From: Chitinophagaceae bacterium | GTDB taxonomy: Bacteria; Bacteroidota; Bacteroidia; Chitinophagales; Chitinophagaceae | NCBI GenBank assembly: GCA_025363075.1 | Contig: JANYEP010000274.1 | Location: forward strand, 1-38,410 | Direction of reading: 5' to 3' | Length of the DNA: 38,410 nucleotides | Shown here: positions 1-8,594 of the stretch, in pieces | Layout of the letters: the number at the start of each line of letters is the position of its first letter | How positions within the stretch are numbered: the stretch's first letter is position 1 | Notes under the pieces: generated by a model | The model's input: the letters and a program-made list of their open reading frames with translations, nothing else | The model's database searches: none | Told to the model about the DNA's origin: nothing | Made by a program: the position numbers and the translations under genes

Positions 1-1
1 C

Positions 2-457
2 AAATTAACAGCTGATGCCATTAAACAAGAATTTTATTATGCCTTTGCAGATAGTAAATATCTTGGTGTTCCAAAACTTGTGTTGAATGATATCAGCGAA
101 GATAAATTTACAGTTGGTGATATTGAATTACAACCTATAAAAGTGTGGCATTTAAAAATGCCTGTACTTGGTTTTAGAATTGGAGATTTTACTTACATCA
201 CAGATGCTAACAGAATTGAAGATGTTGAAAAAAGCAAGATTGCTGGCAGCAAAATTCTTGTGATAAATGCTTTACGCAAAGAACCTCATATTTCTCATTT
301 TACTATGGATGAAGCTATTGAATTAGCTAATGAACTTTCCATTCCTCAAACCTATCTCACACACATAAGCCACCAACTTGGCAAGCACGCTGAAATAAAT
401 AAAGAATTACCTGCACATATTCAATTAGCTTATGATGGTTTAGCTTTAAATTTGTAA
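2..457 (+). CDS. MBL-fold metallohydrolase, PhnP-like (5' end cut off)
   Basis: The frame is open from base 2, so the window begins inside the gene. About 150 C-terminal residues are visible and the first in-frame ATG (position 80) is internal. The visible part matches the C-terminal half of metallo-beta-lactamase-fold hydrolases of the PhnP/COG1235 type: an YITDAN segment carrying the bridging Asp, then VINALRKEPHISHF, then YLTHISHQLG with the late His ligand region. The N-terminal HxHxDH signature must lie upstream of the window. Family members are cytosolic phosphodiesterases or related hydrolases with a di-metal centre; the substrate here cannot be told. A helix-hairpin-helix gene follows 14 bases later on the same strand and may be cotranscribed. 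The fold call is fairly sure and the PhnP-like subgroup is inference. Confidence 0.8.
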   Translation, partial: KLTADAIKQEFYYAFADSKYLGVPKLVLNDISEDKFTVGDIELQPIKVWHLKMPVLGFRIGDFTYITDANRIEDVEKSKIAGSKILVINALRKEPHISHFTMDEAIELANELSIPQTYLTHISHQLGKHAEINKELPAHIQLAYDGLALNL

Positions 458-471
458 TACCAAAACTACAA

Positions 472-1404
472 ATGAGAATGAAAAAAATGCTTACTGAATA
501 TTTTACTTTTTCAAAAAAGGAAACTTACATTGCAGTAGTGATTCTAATTATCACATCAGTATTTATTTTCTTACCATATATTTTTTCTACAAAAAAACAA
601 AAGCAACCCTTAGATGCAGCAGTAGCAAAGATTGCAGGTATTGAGCTGGCTAAAAAAGATAGTGCAAATGGTGATGAGAATGATGGTACTGAGAACAAAT
701 ATCCCAACAATAGATATTATAACAAATCCGCAAATGCTGATACTAAAATTACACCTTTTCAATTTAATCCTAATACCATTGATGAGGCTGGATTTCACAA
801 ATTAGGATTGTCTGATAAACTAATAAAAACAATTCTCAATTTTAGAAGCAAGGGAGGCAGTTTTAGAACTGCTGAAGATATTAGAAAAATATGGGGCTTG
901 AAAAAAGAAGATGCAGATATTTTGGTGCCATATATTTCTATTGCTGCAAAACCCACTGATAATAAATTCAACAATTTTAACAACAAAAATTTTAGTAAAC
1001 CTGCTCCCAAAAACATTGATATAAATACTGCTACTGTTGAAGATTTTAAAGCATTGCCAGCAGTTGGAAACACAGCCTACAAGATTGTAAAATACAGAGA
1101 AAGATTAGGTGGTTTTCTTAGTGTCAATCAGATAAAAGAAACTTATGGGTTAACCGATTCTGTTTACCAATCAATGCTTCCTTATTTAAGTTTTTCATCT
1201 GCTAATATTCAAAAACTAAACATCAATACACTTAGCGATTTTGAACTAGGTAAGCATCCATATATTTCAAAAGACATAGCAAAAGCAATAGCTATTTATA
1301 GAACACAACACGGCAATTATTTAAAGGTTGAAGACATTAAAAAGATAGTGTTTATTAACCAAGCAATGTTTCAAAAAATAGCACCATATCTTACTGTTGA
1401 GTAA
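472..1404 (+). CDS. Membrane-anchored helix-hairpin-helix (ComEA-like) protein
   Basis: This 310-residue protein has a short N-terminal cytoplasmic stretch and one hydrophobic segment at about residues 19-40 (YIAVVILIITSVFIFLPYIF). A low-complexity polar linker rich in N, D and K follows. Three tandem modules of about 60 residues then run to the C-terminus. Each resembles a helix-hairpin-helix pair: FNPNTIDEAGFHKLGLS, INTATVEDFKALPAVGNT and INTLSDFELGKHPYISKD mark the three starts. This is the layout of Bacteroidota HhH proteins annotated as ComEA-like, which bind DNA non-specifically; a role in DNA uptake is only inferred from the family. The last 14 bases overlap the 3' end of the convergent EI24-like gene. 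The start at 472 is the first of several nearby ATGs, so a start at 478 or 487 is equally possible. Confidence 0.8.
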   Translation: MRMKKMLTEYFTFSKKETYIAVVILIITSVFIFLPYIFSTKKQKQPLDAAVAKIAGIELAKKDSANGDENDGTENKYPNNRYYNKSANADTKITPFQFNPNTIDEAGFHKLGLSDKLIKTILNFRSKGGSFRTAEDIRKIWGLKKEDADILVPYISIAAKPTDNKFNNFNNKNFSKPAPKNIDINTATVEDFKALPAVGNTAYKIVKYRERLGGFLSVNQIKETYGLTDSVYQSMLPYLSFSSANIQKLNINTLSDFELGKHPYISKDIAKAIAIYRTQHGNYLKVEDIKKIVFINQAMFQKIAPYLTVE

Positions 1405-2167
1405 GTGCCTCACTTTCCTCACGCTGTGGGTACAAGCTAAGCGTAGCAGCTATTACAGAATATGCAGGTGCAAGCAACCAACCAACAATTGGAACCAAGT
1501 GCATTGCATAAAAAACAATGCCATTACCTATTGCCAAGCCTTTGTGGTGGCTTACAAAAAAGATGCTTTCAGCAGCAGTTTTTTTATGGCGTTCCATACT
1601 ATAATCAAGCATACTAAAGCCATAGTAATAACATTCTACAAGCAACGCAACTAAAGGTGTAATTAGGGCGAATGGTGTAAACGAAATTAATAGAATTGAA
1701 ACCATATATACCGTTTGCCAAACAGCACTTCTTGCAGCAATTTTTATTCCTCTAACAATATCTGAAAATAATTGAATGAAACTAAATGAGTATTCTTTGC
1801 CTTCAATAATGGCTTCTGTTTTTTCGCTTAAATAAGAAAATATTGGTGAGCCTATTATTAGGAAAACATATTTGAATAATGATAAAGAAACTAAGAACTC
1901 TACTATCGAAAGAAACATTGTTGCAAGTATAAAAAATACACTGAGCCAGCCATCATTTAAATTGCTTAACCATTTTGCAAAACCAGTTTTGGCAACCAAT
2001 GAATTCACAAAAGCATTTGTTGCACCAAAGAAAAAATACATACTCACCATAAAAAGAATTGTGTAAACAATGCCTGGCAATAAAATCCATTTCCACAGTT
2101 TATGCTTTTTAATAAACTGGTGTGCTTTGAAATAAGATTGAATTGATATGATAATTTCCTTTAGCAA
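1391..2167 (-). CDS. EI24 / CysZ-like integral membrane protein
   Basis: The 258-residue product has several hydrophobic stretches, the first at about residues 28-48 (WILLPGIVYTILFMVSMYFF), then two in the middle (around 75-110) and two to three more after residue 140. The overall pattern and phrases such as GSPIFSYLSEKTE and the C-terminal MHLVPIVGWLLAPAYSVI match the EI24 domain family, which includes the bacterial sulfate permease CysZ. The typical charged amphipathic N-terminus (SIQSYFKAHQFIKKHKLW) is also present. Sulfate transport is not established for Bacteroidota members, and no sulfate-assimilation gene is nearby, so I call only the family. It is a single minus-strand gene between plus-strand genes. 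Its 3' end overlaps the HhH gene by 14 bases, and it is divergent from the rlpA-like gene. Confidence 0.75.
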   Translation of the reverse strand: MLKEIIISIQSYFKAHQFIKKHKLWKWILLPGIVYTILFMVSMYFFFGATNAFVNSLVAKTGFAKWLSNLNDGWLSVFFILATMFLSIVEFLVSLSLFKYVFLIIGSPIFSYLSEKTEAIIEGKEYSFSFIQLFSDIVRGIKIAARSAVWQTVYMVSILLISFTPFALITPLVALLVECYYYGFSMLDYSMERHKKTAAESIFFVSHHKGLAIGNGIVFYAMHLVPIVGWLLAPAYSVIAATLSLYPQREESEALTQQ

Positions 2168-2215
2168 TTTCTTTGTATTCTTGCGAAGATAAACGATGAA
2201 ACCTAACTTTAAACT

Positions 2216-2599
2216 ATGAATAAATTCATTGGCATTCTTTGCATTGCTGCTCTGTTGCTTTTAGCATCTTGTCATCGCAAATCTCATCCATCTACTACTG
2301 CAAAAAATTGTGAGGAAACTGGTATGGCATCTTACTATGGAGGAAAATTTATTGGAAGGCAAACTGCCAATGGTGAAATTTTTGTTGCCAATAAACTCAC
2401 TGCTGCCCATAAAACACTACCCTTTGGCACAATGGTAAAGGTTACCAATCTAAGCAATGGAAAGTCTGTTGTGGTTCGCATTAACGATAGAGGTCCATTT
2501 GTAAAAGGCAGAATCATTGACCTTAGTGAAGCAGCAGCGAAAAAAATTGATATGCTTCAGCAAGGTGTGGTTAAGGTTGAAATTGTTTGTGTCAATTAA
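2216..2599 (+). CDS. RlpA-like septal ring lytic transglycosylase family lipoprotein
   Basis: This 127-residue protein starts with a lipoprotein signal: a hydrophobic run followed by lipobox L16-A17-S18-C19, so the mature protein should be lipid-anchored. The rest is one double-psi beta-barrel domain of the RlpA type. It contains [19 protein letters not shown], the conserved [18 protein letters not shown] stretch and the strongly conserved INDRGPF motif with its catalytic-type Asp. Known RlpA proteins bind peptidoglycan denuded of stem peptides, and some cleave it. This copy lacks the SPOR domain found at the C-terminus of the Escherichia coli protein, as is common for short RlpA-like proteins. 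The FAD oxidoreductase gene starts 10 bases after the stop, so the two may be cotranscribed, though no functional link is evident. Confidence 0.88.
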   Translation: MNKFIGILCIAALLLLASCHRKSHPSTTAKNCEETGMASYYGGKFIGRQTANGEIFVANKLTAAHKTLPFGTMVKVTNLSNGKSVVVRINDRGPFVKGRIIDLSEAAAKKIDMLQQGVVKVEIVCVN

Positions 2600-2609
2600 A
2601 TTTCTAACG

Positions 2610-3725
2610 ATGAACCTGAGTTATTGGGAACTTAAAAATTGGTTTACAAATGTTGATTATACCATTGTAGGCAGTGGTATTGTTGGCTTGCATTGTGCAT
2701 TAAACCTGCGTGAAAAATTTCCACAAAGCAAAATTTTAGTGCTTGAAAAAGGTATGTTACCACAAGGTGGTAGTACCAAGAATGCTGGCTTTGCTTGCTT
2801 TGGAAGCATTTCTGAAATACTGGACGATTTAAAATATCATAGCGAAGAAGAAGTGGTGCAACTGATTGCTAAACGATGGAATGGTTTGCAACTGCTTCGT
2901 AAAAGATTGGGTGATGATGTCATTGACTTTAAAACTTATGGTGGCTACGAAATTTTCTTGCAAAATGATGAGGCAACTTTTAGTGAATGCTTACGGCAAA
3001 TGCCTTTTATTAATGAGCTATTAAAGCCATTGTTTAAAGCTGAAGTATTTAGTAAAACAACAAATAAATTTGGTTTTAAAAATACTCAAGAACATTTATT
3101 TTTCAATCCTTTTGAAGCACAAATTGACACAGGAAATATGATGCAGGCGTTGCTAAAAATGGCAGCTGCAGAAAATATTTTAATCCTCAATCAACAAACA
3201 GTAACAGCACATATTGATAATGCTTCTTATGTTGAAGTAGTGATGAATGATTTTAGTTTTAAAACAAAAAAAATACTTTATGCAACAGATGGTTTTGCAA
3301 GTGAGTTAACACAAGGTGAAGTAAAGCCAGCAAGAGCTCAGGTTTTAATTACAGAATCTATTGAAAACCTTGCTATCAAAGGAACTTATCATTTTGACAA
3401 AGGCTACTATTATTTTAGAAATATAGATAATAGAATACTTTTTGGTGGCGGTAGAAACCTTGATTTTGAAGGGGAAAACACAACAGAATTTGCACAAACA
3501 GAACTCATTCAAAATAAACTGGTGCAGCTATTGCGTGAAGTTATTTTACCAAATAATGATTTTAAAATTGCACATCGTTGGAGTGGAATAATGGGACTTG
3601 GTTCAAGCAAAAAAACAATTGTAAAACAACTTTCTCCAAATGTTTATTGCGGTGTTCGCCTTGCAGGAATGGGCGTAGCAATTGGAAGTTTTATAGGTAA
3701 AGAATTGGCAGATTTAGTAGAATAA
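2610..3725 (+). CDS. FAD-dependent oxidoreductase (DAO family)
   Basis: I place the start at the ATG at 2610, giving 371 residues. The longer frame from 2517 would run through the coding end of the upstream lipoprotein gene and add 31 residues unlike any dehydrogenase N-terminus. The N-terminus holds a Rossmann dinucleotide motif, G21-S-G23-I-V-G26, inside VDYTIVGSGIVGLHCALNL, followed by LVLEKG, whose Glu is expected to bind the adenosine ribose. The C-terminal VYCGVRLAGMGVAIGSFIG is the second FAD-contacting segment typical of the D-amino-acid oxidase/glycine oxidase family (PF01266). GGSTKNAGFACFG resembles the flavin-near loop of amine oxidoreductases. The substrate is unknown, with an amino acid or other amine as the family-level guess. 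A strong palindromic terminator follows directly after the stop. Confidence 0.85.
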   Translation: MNLSYWELKNWFTNVDYTIVGSGIVGLHCALNLREKFPQSKILVLEKGMLPQGGSTKNAGFACFGSISEILDDLKYHSEEEVVQLIAKRWNGLQLLRKRLGDDVIDFKTYGGYEIFLQNDEATFSECLRQMPFINELLKPLFKAEVFSKTTNKFGFKNTQEHLFFNPFEAQIDTGNMMQALLKMAAAENILILNQQTVTAHIDNASYVEVVMNDFSFKTKKILYATDGFASELTQGEVKPARAQVLITESIENLAIKGTYHFDKGYYYFRNIDNRILFGGGRNLDFEGENTTEFAQTELIQNKLVQLLREVILPNNDFKIAHRWSGIMGLGSSKKTIVKQLSPNVYCGVRLAGMGVAIGSFIGKELADLVE

Positions 3726-3726
3726 A

Positions 3727-3776
3727 AAACCCTCATTATTGCAATTGGTTTAAACCAATTGCAATAATGAGGGTTT
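3727..3776. terminator. 50-bp perfect palindrome, bidirectional terminator
   Basis: Two 25-base arms (3727-3751 and 3752-3776) are exact reverse complements with no spacer, centred on TTT|AAA. A-rich and T-rich ends flank a core containing ACCCTCATTATTGC, so either strand can form a hairpin followed by U-rich RNA. The palindrome lies between the convergent FAD oxidoreductase gene (stop ends at 3725) and the giant minus-strand gene. It includes two bases of the latter's TAA, so it should serve both transcripts. Confidence 0.85.
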
Positions 3777-6700
3777 ATCTTAAAACAGTTACACTTCCTG
3801 TAATTGTTTCTCCATTTGCAGATGTGTGAATGATGTAGTAATACACACCAACTGGCACATCTTGTCCATTATATTTTCCATTCCAGGGTTTGTAGTTTGC
3901 CAAATGGTTACTCAGCAATTGTTGCCCATACCTATTGAATACTTGTATAGTGCCACTTATGTATGCCTCAGTGTTACCAATATCCCAATTGTCATTTATT
4001 CCATCTCCATTTGGCGAAAAAACATTAGGAATTTTTAAAGGCAATGCAAGCAATACATTTACTATGCTTGAATCGCTACAACCCATATCTGTAATAACTT
4101 TCAGCTTATATGTTTGATTCGTTAACGGTGTGCAAATTGGGTTTTGTGCAGTAGAATCATCTAAGTATTTAGCAGGCGACCAAATGATAGTTGACGCATT
4201 TGTAAGGTATGGATTAAGCATAACTGAGTTGCCTAAAAACACATACACTTTATCGTTTAAAGTAATGGTGGGATTGGGATTTACAACAATATTATTAATG
4301 TTATAAATGCTATCGCAACCTTGCACAGATTTAACGGTATCGCTGAAACTTGTTGATGTGGTATAATTAATATTCTTATAAACAACGCTGTTGCAACCAG
4401 TGTAATTGGTAGATTTTGTTGAAGCAATGAGAGGTGTTATATTGATTTTTACAATCAAATAAACACTATCACAGCCTTGTGCGGATTTGGTGGTATCTTT
4501 TATTGTAGTTGAAATATTATAATTTACACCATTATAATTTACACCATTGCAACCAACAAGGTTTATCGTCTGCGTTGTAGCATTCATAGGCGTTATAGCA
4601 ATATTTACTGTTTTATAAATGCTGTCACAACCTTGCACAGATTTGGTGGTATCTTTTAAAACAGTTGAGGTAGTATAGTTAATTCCACCATAATTTACAA
4701 CACTACAACTTGATAAATTAATTGTCTGTGTTGTGGCATTAACAGGCGTTACAACAATATTAACAACATTGTAAATGCTATCGCAGCCTTGTGTAGATTT
4801 AGTGGTATCTTTTAAAATAGTTGAAGCATTGTAAGTAATGCCTTTATAAATAATGCTTTTGCAATCTGATAAATTCTTGGTGTTTGTTGTGGCTACTATT
4901 GGTGTATATGGATTTAATGTTAAACTCAATGCAGCAGAAATGCAACCAGTGTTATTATCCATAGCAGTAATTGAATATGCACCTGATGGATAGTTGGCAA
5001 ATGTGGTATCTATAAAAGAAATAGCACCTGCATTAATGTAATAAGAATAGTTATTGCCGTGTGGAGATGATATAATAAATGTGCCTAATGGATTACTACA
5101 ACTTGGCTGCACAGTTACATAACCTGTGGGTGTAGGAACAGCAGATGCAGCAGTATCTACTATCAAACTTAGCGATGCTGAAATGCAACCTGTATTACTA
5201 TCCTTAGCACTCACTAAGTATGTTGCAGGTGCAAGACCAGCAAAGATTGTAGAGCTTTGAAAGTTAGTGCCATCAACACTATAAAGATAATTTGTTCCTA
5301 CAGGATTGGTTACAACTATTGTTCCTGTGGGATTGCTGCAATTAGGTTGCACAGTTACACTAGCTATTGGCTTTGCAGGTGATGCATTTACAGTTATGTT
5401 AGCAATATTGTAAACACTATCGCAACCCTGAACAGTTTTTAAAGTATCTTTTATAGTAGTAGATGAAGTGTAGGTGATGCCTTTATAAATAATATTATCG
5501 CAGCTTTTAAGATTAACAGTATTGCTAGTAGCAGTAGGGCTGATAACAATGTTTACAGTATTATAAACACTATCGCAGCCTTGATAGCTTTTAAGCGTAT
5601 CTTTTAGAATTGTTGATGTTGTGTAGGTGTTGCCTTTATAAATAATGCTGTTGCAATCGCTTAAATTGATTGTATCTTTAGTTGCAGTTCTGCGTACGTT
5701 GGCAATGAAGTTGCCATCGGCAGCTGGGTGAACTCCAACATTGATAGTTGATACCACCTGATTATTAAAACTATTAATAACACTCACAGAATTACTTGAA
5801 AAGTTAGCAACATAGACCATTAAACCATCTTGACTTATACTTATTCCATTAGGAAAAAAACCAACGACAATTGTTGCTACTACTGAATTAGTGTTGGTAT
5901 TTATGACACTTATCGTGTTACTAGCTGCATTACTTACATATAACTTTAGTCCACTTCTGTCTATAGATATACCTAATGGAGAATTAGCAACAGGTATTGT
6001 TGTTATTATTGTATTGTTAATAGTATTTATAACACTTACTGAATTACTACCTTCATTGCATACATATACTTTCAGTCCATCTGGACTTACATTTACCCCT
6101 TGTGGGCTAGCTCCAACAGGAATTGTTGCTATAACAGTAACGTTAGAGGTGTTGACAACACTTATGGTGTTACTTCCATAATTGGTTACATACAACCTTC
6201 CTCCATCTGGGCTTATTGCAATTCCTTCAGGATTTGTACCAACAGGTATTGTTCCAATAACACTATTTGTTGTAGTGCTAATAACATTTATCGTATTACT
6301 TCCCCAGTTAGTAACATATGCTTTTAGTCCATCTGGGCTTATTATTATTCCAACAGGTTTCAGCCCCACAACTATTGTTGAAACAACTGTATTGTTCAAC
6401 GTATTTATTACACTTACATCATTACTTTTATAATTACTAATATAAACTGATTTTCCATTAGGGGTAACACTTACGCCTACAGGTTGCAGTCCCACAGCTA
6501 TTGTTGCTATAACAACATTAGTCAACGTATTGATTACACTTACATCATTACTGACCGTGTTCGTTATATACGCATACGCTGTTCTCATTCCCACAGTAAT
6601 ATGTGCAACATTATAAACACTATCGCAGCCTTGTATAGCTTTTAGGGTATCTCTTATGGTTGTATCATTTACATAAGTATTGCCTTTATATATCACACTA

Positions 6701-8307
6701 TTGCAATCAAATAAATTAATGTTATTAGTAATTGCAGGTGGGTTTACATTCAACACCAATGTTACTGCACTATCGCAACCTGCATTGCTTGTAACGTTTA
6801 GCACTTGCGAGCCAGCAGCATTAAACACTACACCATACCAAGTGTATGGTAAATCTGCAGCACAAATAGTTTGGGTTGCTGTAGTTTTTATGGTATCTGT
6901 AACAGTTAATACAAGTGTTGCAGCACTATCGCAACCTGCACTACTTATTAAACCTTTTTTTGTTTGTGTGCCAGCACTATTAAATGTTAATCCATTCCAC
7001 GTGAATGGCAATTGGCTGGTACAAGTTGCTTGGTTGGTTGTAGATTTTATGGTATCTGTAACAATAAGTTTTGTGGGTAAAGATGTTTTGCTGCAACCTG
7101 CAACTGTGGTTGTAGTAACAGTATAGTTGCCTGCTACATTTGTAGTAAAGTTTTTACTAATAGCTCCTATAATGTTTGTACCATTTAGCTTCCATTGGTT
7201 TCCTGTTGTTGCAGAGCTTGTTAATGTAATGTTGCTACCTGTGCAAATGGTGCTACTATCTTTTGGATTAATAGTTGGCACAGCAGGGTAGGCATTTACA
7301 CCTACAACAATAGTATCTCTACTACTCTCACAACCTGTTGAAGTATCAAATGCACTTACATAGTAATTTGTTGTTCCAATTGTTGAAGAAGAAATAGCAG
7401 GAGTAGGCGAGCCATAACTATTGCCATTTACTGCTTGTGTGTACCAACGTAAAGTATCTTTTACAGAGCTTACGGTTGGCATTATAAAATTGATAGCATC
7501 GCCCTGGCAAATGTTGAAAGGGCTTGTTGCAATTGGTTTTGAAGGTGCTGTGGCACTTTGTGTTTCTGCAATGCTTGCAGCATCATTTACTGCAAAAGGC
7601 AAGGTGCAGGTAATGGTAGTTGATTGTATTTTATTTGTCATATCAACAGAAAAAATATCTGTTGTACTGCCATTGGTACTAAGTGCATAAGCAGCATTGC
7701 TACTGCAAGGCACAGTAACACTTGCAAAACCAAACACGCTTGTACCTGCATTAAAATTCATATATAAAGTGCTTGCACTAACATTTGAAAGATTAACCTG
7801 TACTAAAGCATTGTTGCCCCCACTCACCTTAACTGCTTCATATAAATTTCCCTGATAAAATAATAAATCACCACCAATTGTCCACGATGAATTGATAGAA
7901 CCCAATGTGGCAAAGGCATTGGTGCTTGGATTGTATGATTCAATAACGCTGCCAGTTGCTGCATAAACAATGCCTCCTGGTCCAACTGTCATTCCATATA
8001 TTTTTAATGGCGTTGAAAATTTGCCAAGTTTTGTGCAAGTATTTGAAGTGCCAGTAGCAGTTAAGGTATTGCTATACAAAAATCCTTGATTATCTACAAT
8101 GTAAATGGTTGTTCCATCAAGTGCAATAGACAATGGACTTCCTGTAAAGTTGTTACATAAATTTAATGGAGTATTTGTGCAGCCACTTGCACCAATAGTA
8201 ACTTTTGTAAGTTGCCCACCACTATTAATGGTAATGAAAGTAGCATTTTGAGCTTTTGCAAAAAAGTGAATTGACAATAAAAAAAGAAACGCTACAATTT
8301 TATTCAT
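3775..8307 (-). CDS. Giant secreted repeat protein with YVTN beta-propeller and gliding-motility C-terminal domain
   Basis: The 1510-residue product has a signal peptide (MNKIVAFLFLLSIHFFAKAQ). Residues about 21-245 look like a repetitive beta domain, followed by Ig-like segments to about 420. Two cysteine-bracketed modules with AGCDSA cores come next, then a clear QGCDSVYN module at about 530-572. Residues 579-869 hold seven consecutive 42-residue YVTN repeats (YVTNYGSNTISVVNT type, ending in SPDGLKVY-like phrases), enough for one seven-bladed propeller. Six more QGCDS modules follow: two, then two SprB-like segments (DSNTGCISASLSL), then four at 52-residue spacing. The end is an Ig/PKD-like piece and the gliding-motility-associated C-terminal domain (IPNVFSPNGDGINDNWDI to GSVTVLR), a type IX secretion sorting signal. 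It is probably exported and surface-attached or released. The ligand is unknown. Confidence 0.88.
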   Translation of the reverse strand: MNKIVAFLFLLSIHFFAKAQNATFITINSGGQLTKVTIGASGCTNTPLNLCNNFTGSPLSIALDGTTIYIVDNQGFLYSNTLTATGTSNTCTKLGKFSTPLKIYGMTVGPGGIVYAATGSVIESYNPSTNAFATLGSINSSWTIGGDLLFYQGNLYEAVKVSGGNNALVQVNLSNVSASTLYMNFNAGTSVFGFASVTVPCSSNAAYALSTNGSTTDIFSVDMTNKIQSTTITCTLPFAVNDAASIAETQSATAPSKPIATSPFNICQGDAINFIMPTVSSVKDTLRWYTQAVNGNSYGSPTPAISSSTIGTTNYYVSAFDTSTGCESSRDTIVVGVNAYPAVPTINPKDSSTICTGSNITLTSSATTGNQWKLNGTNIIGAISKNFTTNVAGNYTVTTTTVAGCSKTSLPTKLIVTDTIKSTTNQATCTSQLPFTWNGLTFNSAGTQTKKGLISSAGCDSAATLVLTVTDTIKTTATQTICAADLPYTWYGVVFNAAGSQVLNVTSNAGCDSAVTLVLNVNPPAITNNINLFDCNSVIYKGNTYVNDTTIRDTLKAIQGCDSVYNVAHITVGMRTAYAYITNTVSNDVSVINTLTNVVIATIAVGLQPVGVSVTPNGKSVYISNYKSNDVSVINTLNNTVVSTIVVGLKPVGIIISPDGLKAYVTNWGSNTINVISTTTNSVIGTIPVGTNPEGIAISPDGGRLYVTNYGSNTISVVNTSNVTVIATIPVGASPQGVNVSPDGLKVYVCNEGSNSVSVINTINNTIITTIPVANSPLGISIDRSGLKLYVSNAASNTISVINTNTNSVVATIVVGFFPNGISISQDGLMVYVANFSSNSVSVINSFNNQVVSTINVGVHPAADGNFIANVRRTATKDTINLSDCNSIIYKGNTYTTSTILKDTLKSYQGCDSVYNTVNIVISPTATSNTVNLKSCDNIIYKGITYTSSTTIKDTLKTVQGCDSVYNIANITVNASPAKPIASVTVQPNCSNPTGTIVVTNPVGTNYLYSVDGTNFQSSTIFAGLAPATYLVSAKDSNTGCISASLSLIVDTAASAVPTPTGYVTVQPSCSNPLGTFIISSPHGNNYSYYINAGAISFIDTTFANYPSGAYSITAMDNNTGCISAALSLTLNPYTPIVATTNTKNLSDCKSIIYKGITYNASTILKDTTKSTQGCDSIYNVVNIVVTPVNATTQTINLSSCSVVNYGGINYTTSTVLKDTTKSVQGCDSIYKTVNIAITPMNATTQTINLVGCNGVNYNGVNYNISTTIKDTTKSAQGCDSVYLIVKINITPLIASTKSTNYTGCNSVVYKNINYTTSTSFSDTVKSVQGCDSIYNINNIVVNPNPTITLNDKVYVFLGNSVMLNPYLTNASTIIWSPAKYLDDSTAQNPICTPLTNQTYKLKVITDMGCSDSSIVNVLLALPLKIPNVFSPNGDGINDNWDIGNTEAYISGTIQVFNRYGQQLLSNHLANYKPWNGKYNGQDVPVGVYYYIIHTSANGETITGSVTVLR

Positions 8308-8331
8308 ACCTGAGTTAAGTATTGTGTATTA

Positions 8332-8351
8332 CAAAAGTACTTGCAAAGTTA
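8332..8351 (-). promoter_or_regulatory. Candidate Bacteroidota -7 boxes for the 1510-aa secreted protein
   Basis: On the minus strand two octamers fit the Bacteroidota housekeeping -7 consensus TAnnTTTG: TACTTTTG (8339-8332) and TAACTTTG (8351-8344). The nearer one ends 24 bases before the ATG at 8307. A clean TTTG at -33 is not obvious, so this is a candidate only. Confidence 0.35.
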
Positions 8352-8562
8352 CCTTGTGGCAAGTAATAAATAGAATGTGCTTAATTAATAAAACATTAAT
8401 TGTAAACAATGTGTTATTCAAAATTTATTATACCAAAGCAGCTATTTGTTACATTTTATTGAACTCAGACAGTTTAATAATTTGGAATAATGTTGCTTTT
8501 GTCCATTGCTAAGGTTTAGCAAAGCGTGAACAAAATTTTTTACACCATACACCAATTTCCCT

Positions 8563-8570
8563 TAGGTTTG
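8563..8570 (+). promoter_or_regulatory. Candidate -7 box for dnaN
   Basis: TAGGTTTG matches the Bacteroidota TAnnTTTG -7 consensus and lies 24 bases before the dnaN ATG at 8595. A T-rich run at about 8536-8541 is where a -33 TTTG would be expected, but the match there is weak. Confidence 0.4.
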
Positions 8571-8594
8571 TTGCCATTACAAAATAATTGAATT

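Noticed and set aside
1391-1404. Overlap of the HhH and EI24-like genes as a possible frameshift or misannotation
   Set aside because: Both C-termini look natural, and short convergent overlaps also occur between the CDF gene and the unknown gene at 34180-34183.
2517-2609. Longer N-terminus for the FAD oxidoreductase
   Set aside because: It overlaps the RlpA-like gene in another frame, and the ATG at 2610 gives a normal N-terminus just before the Rossmann fold.
5891-7690. Open plus-strand frames opposite the 1510-aa gene
   Set aside because: They are antisense shadows of the repeat regions, with repetitive low-complexity translations and no family match.
8338-8365. TACTTGC...GCAAGTA inverted repeat in the leader of the giant minus-strand gene
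   Set aside because: It has only seven-base arms with a 14-base spacer and overlaps the promoter-like boxes. It is too weak to call an operator or riboswitch.
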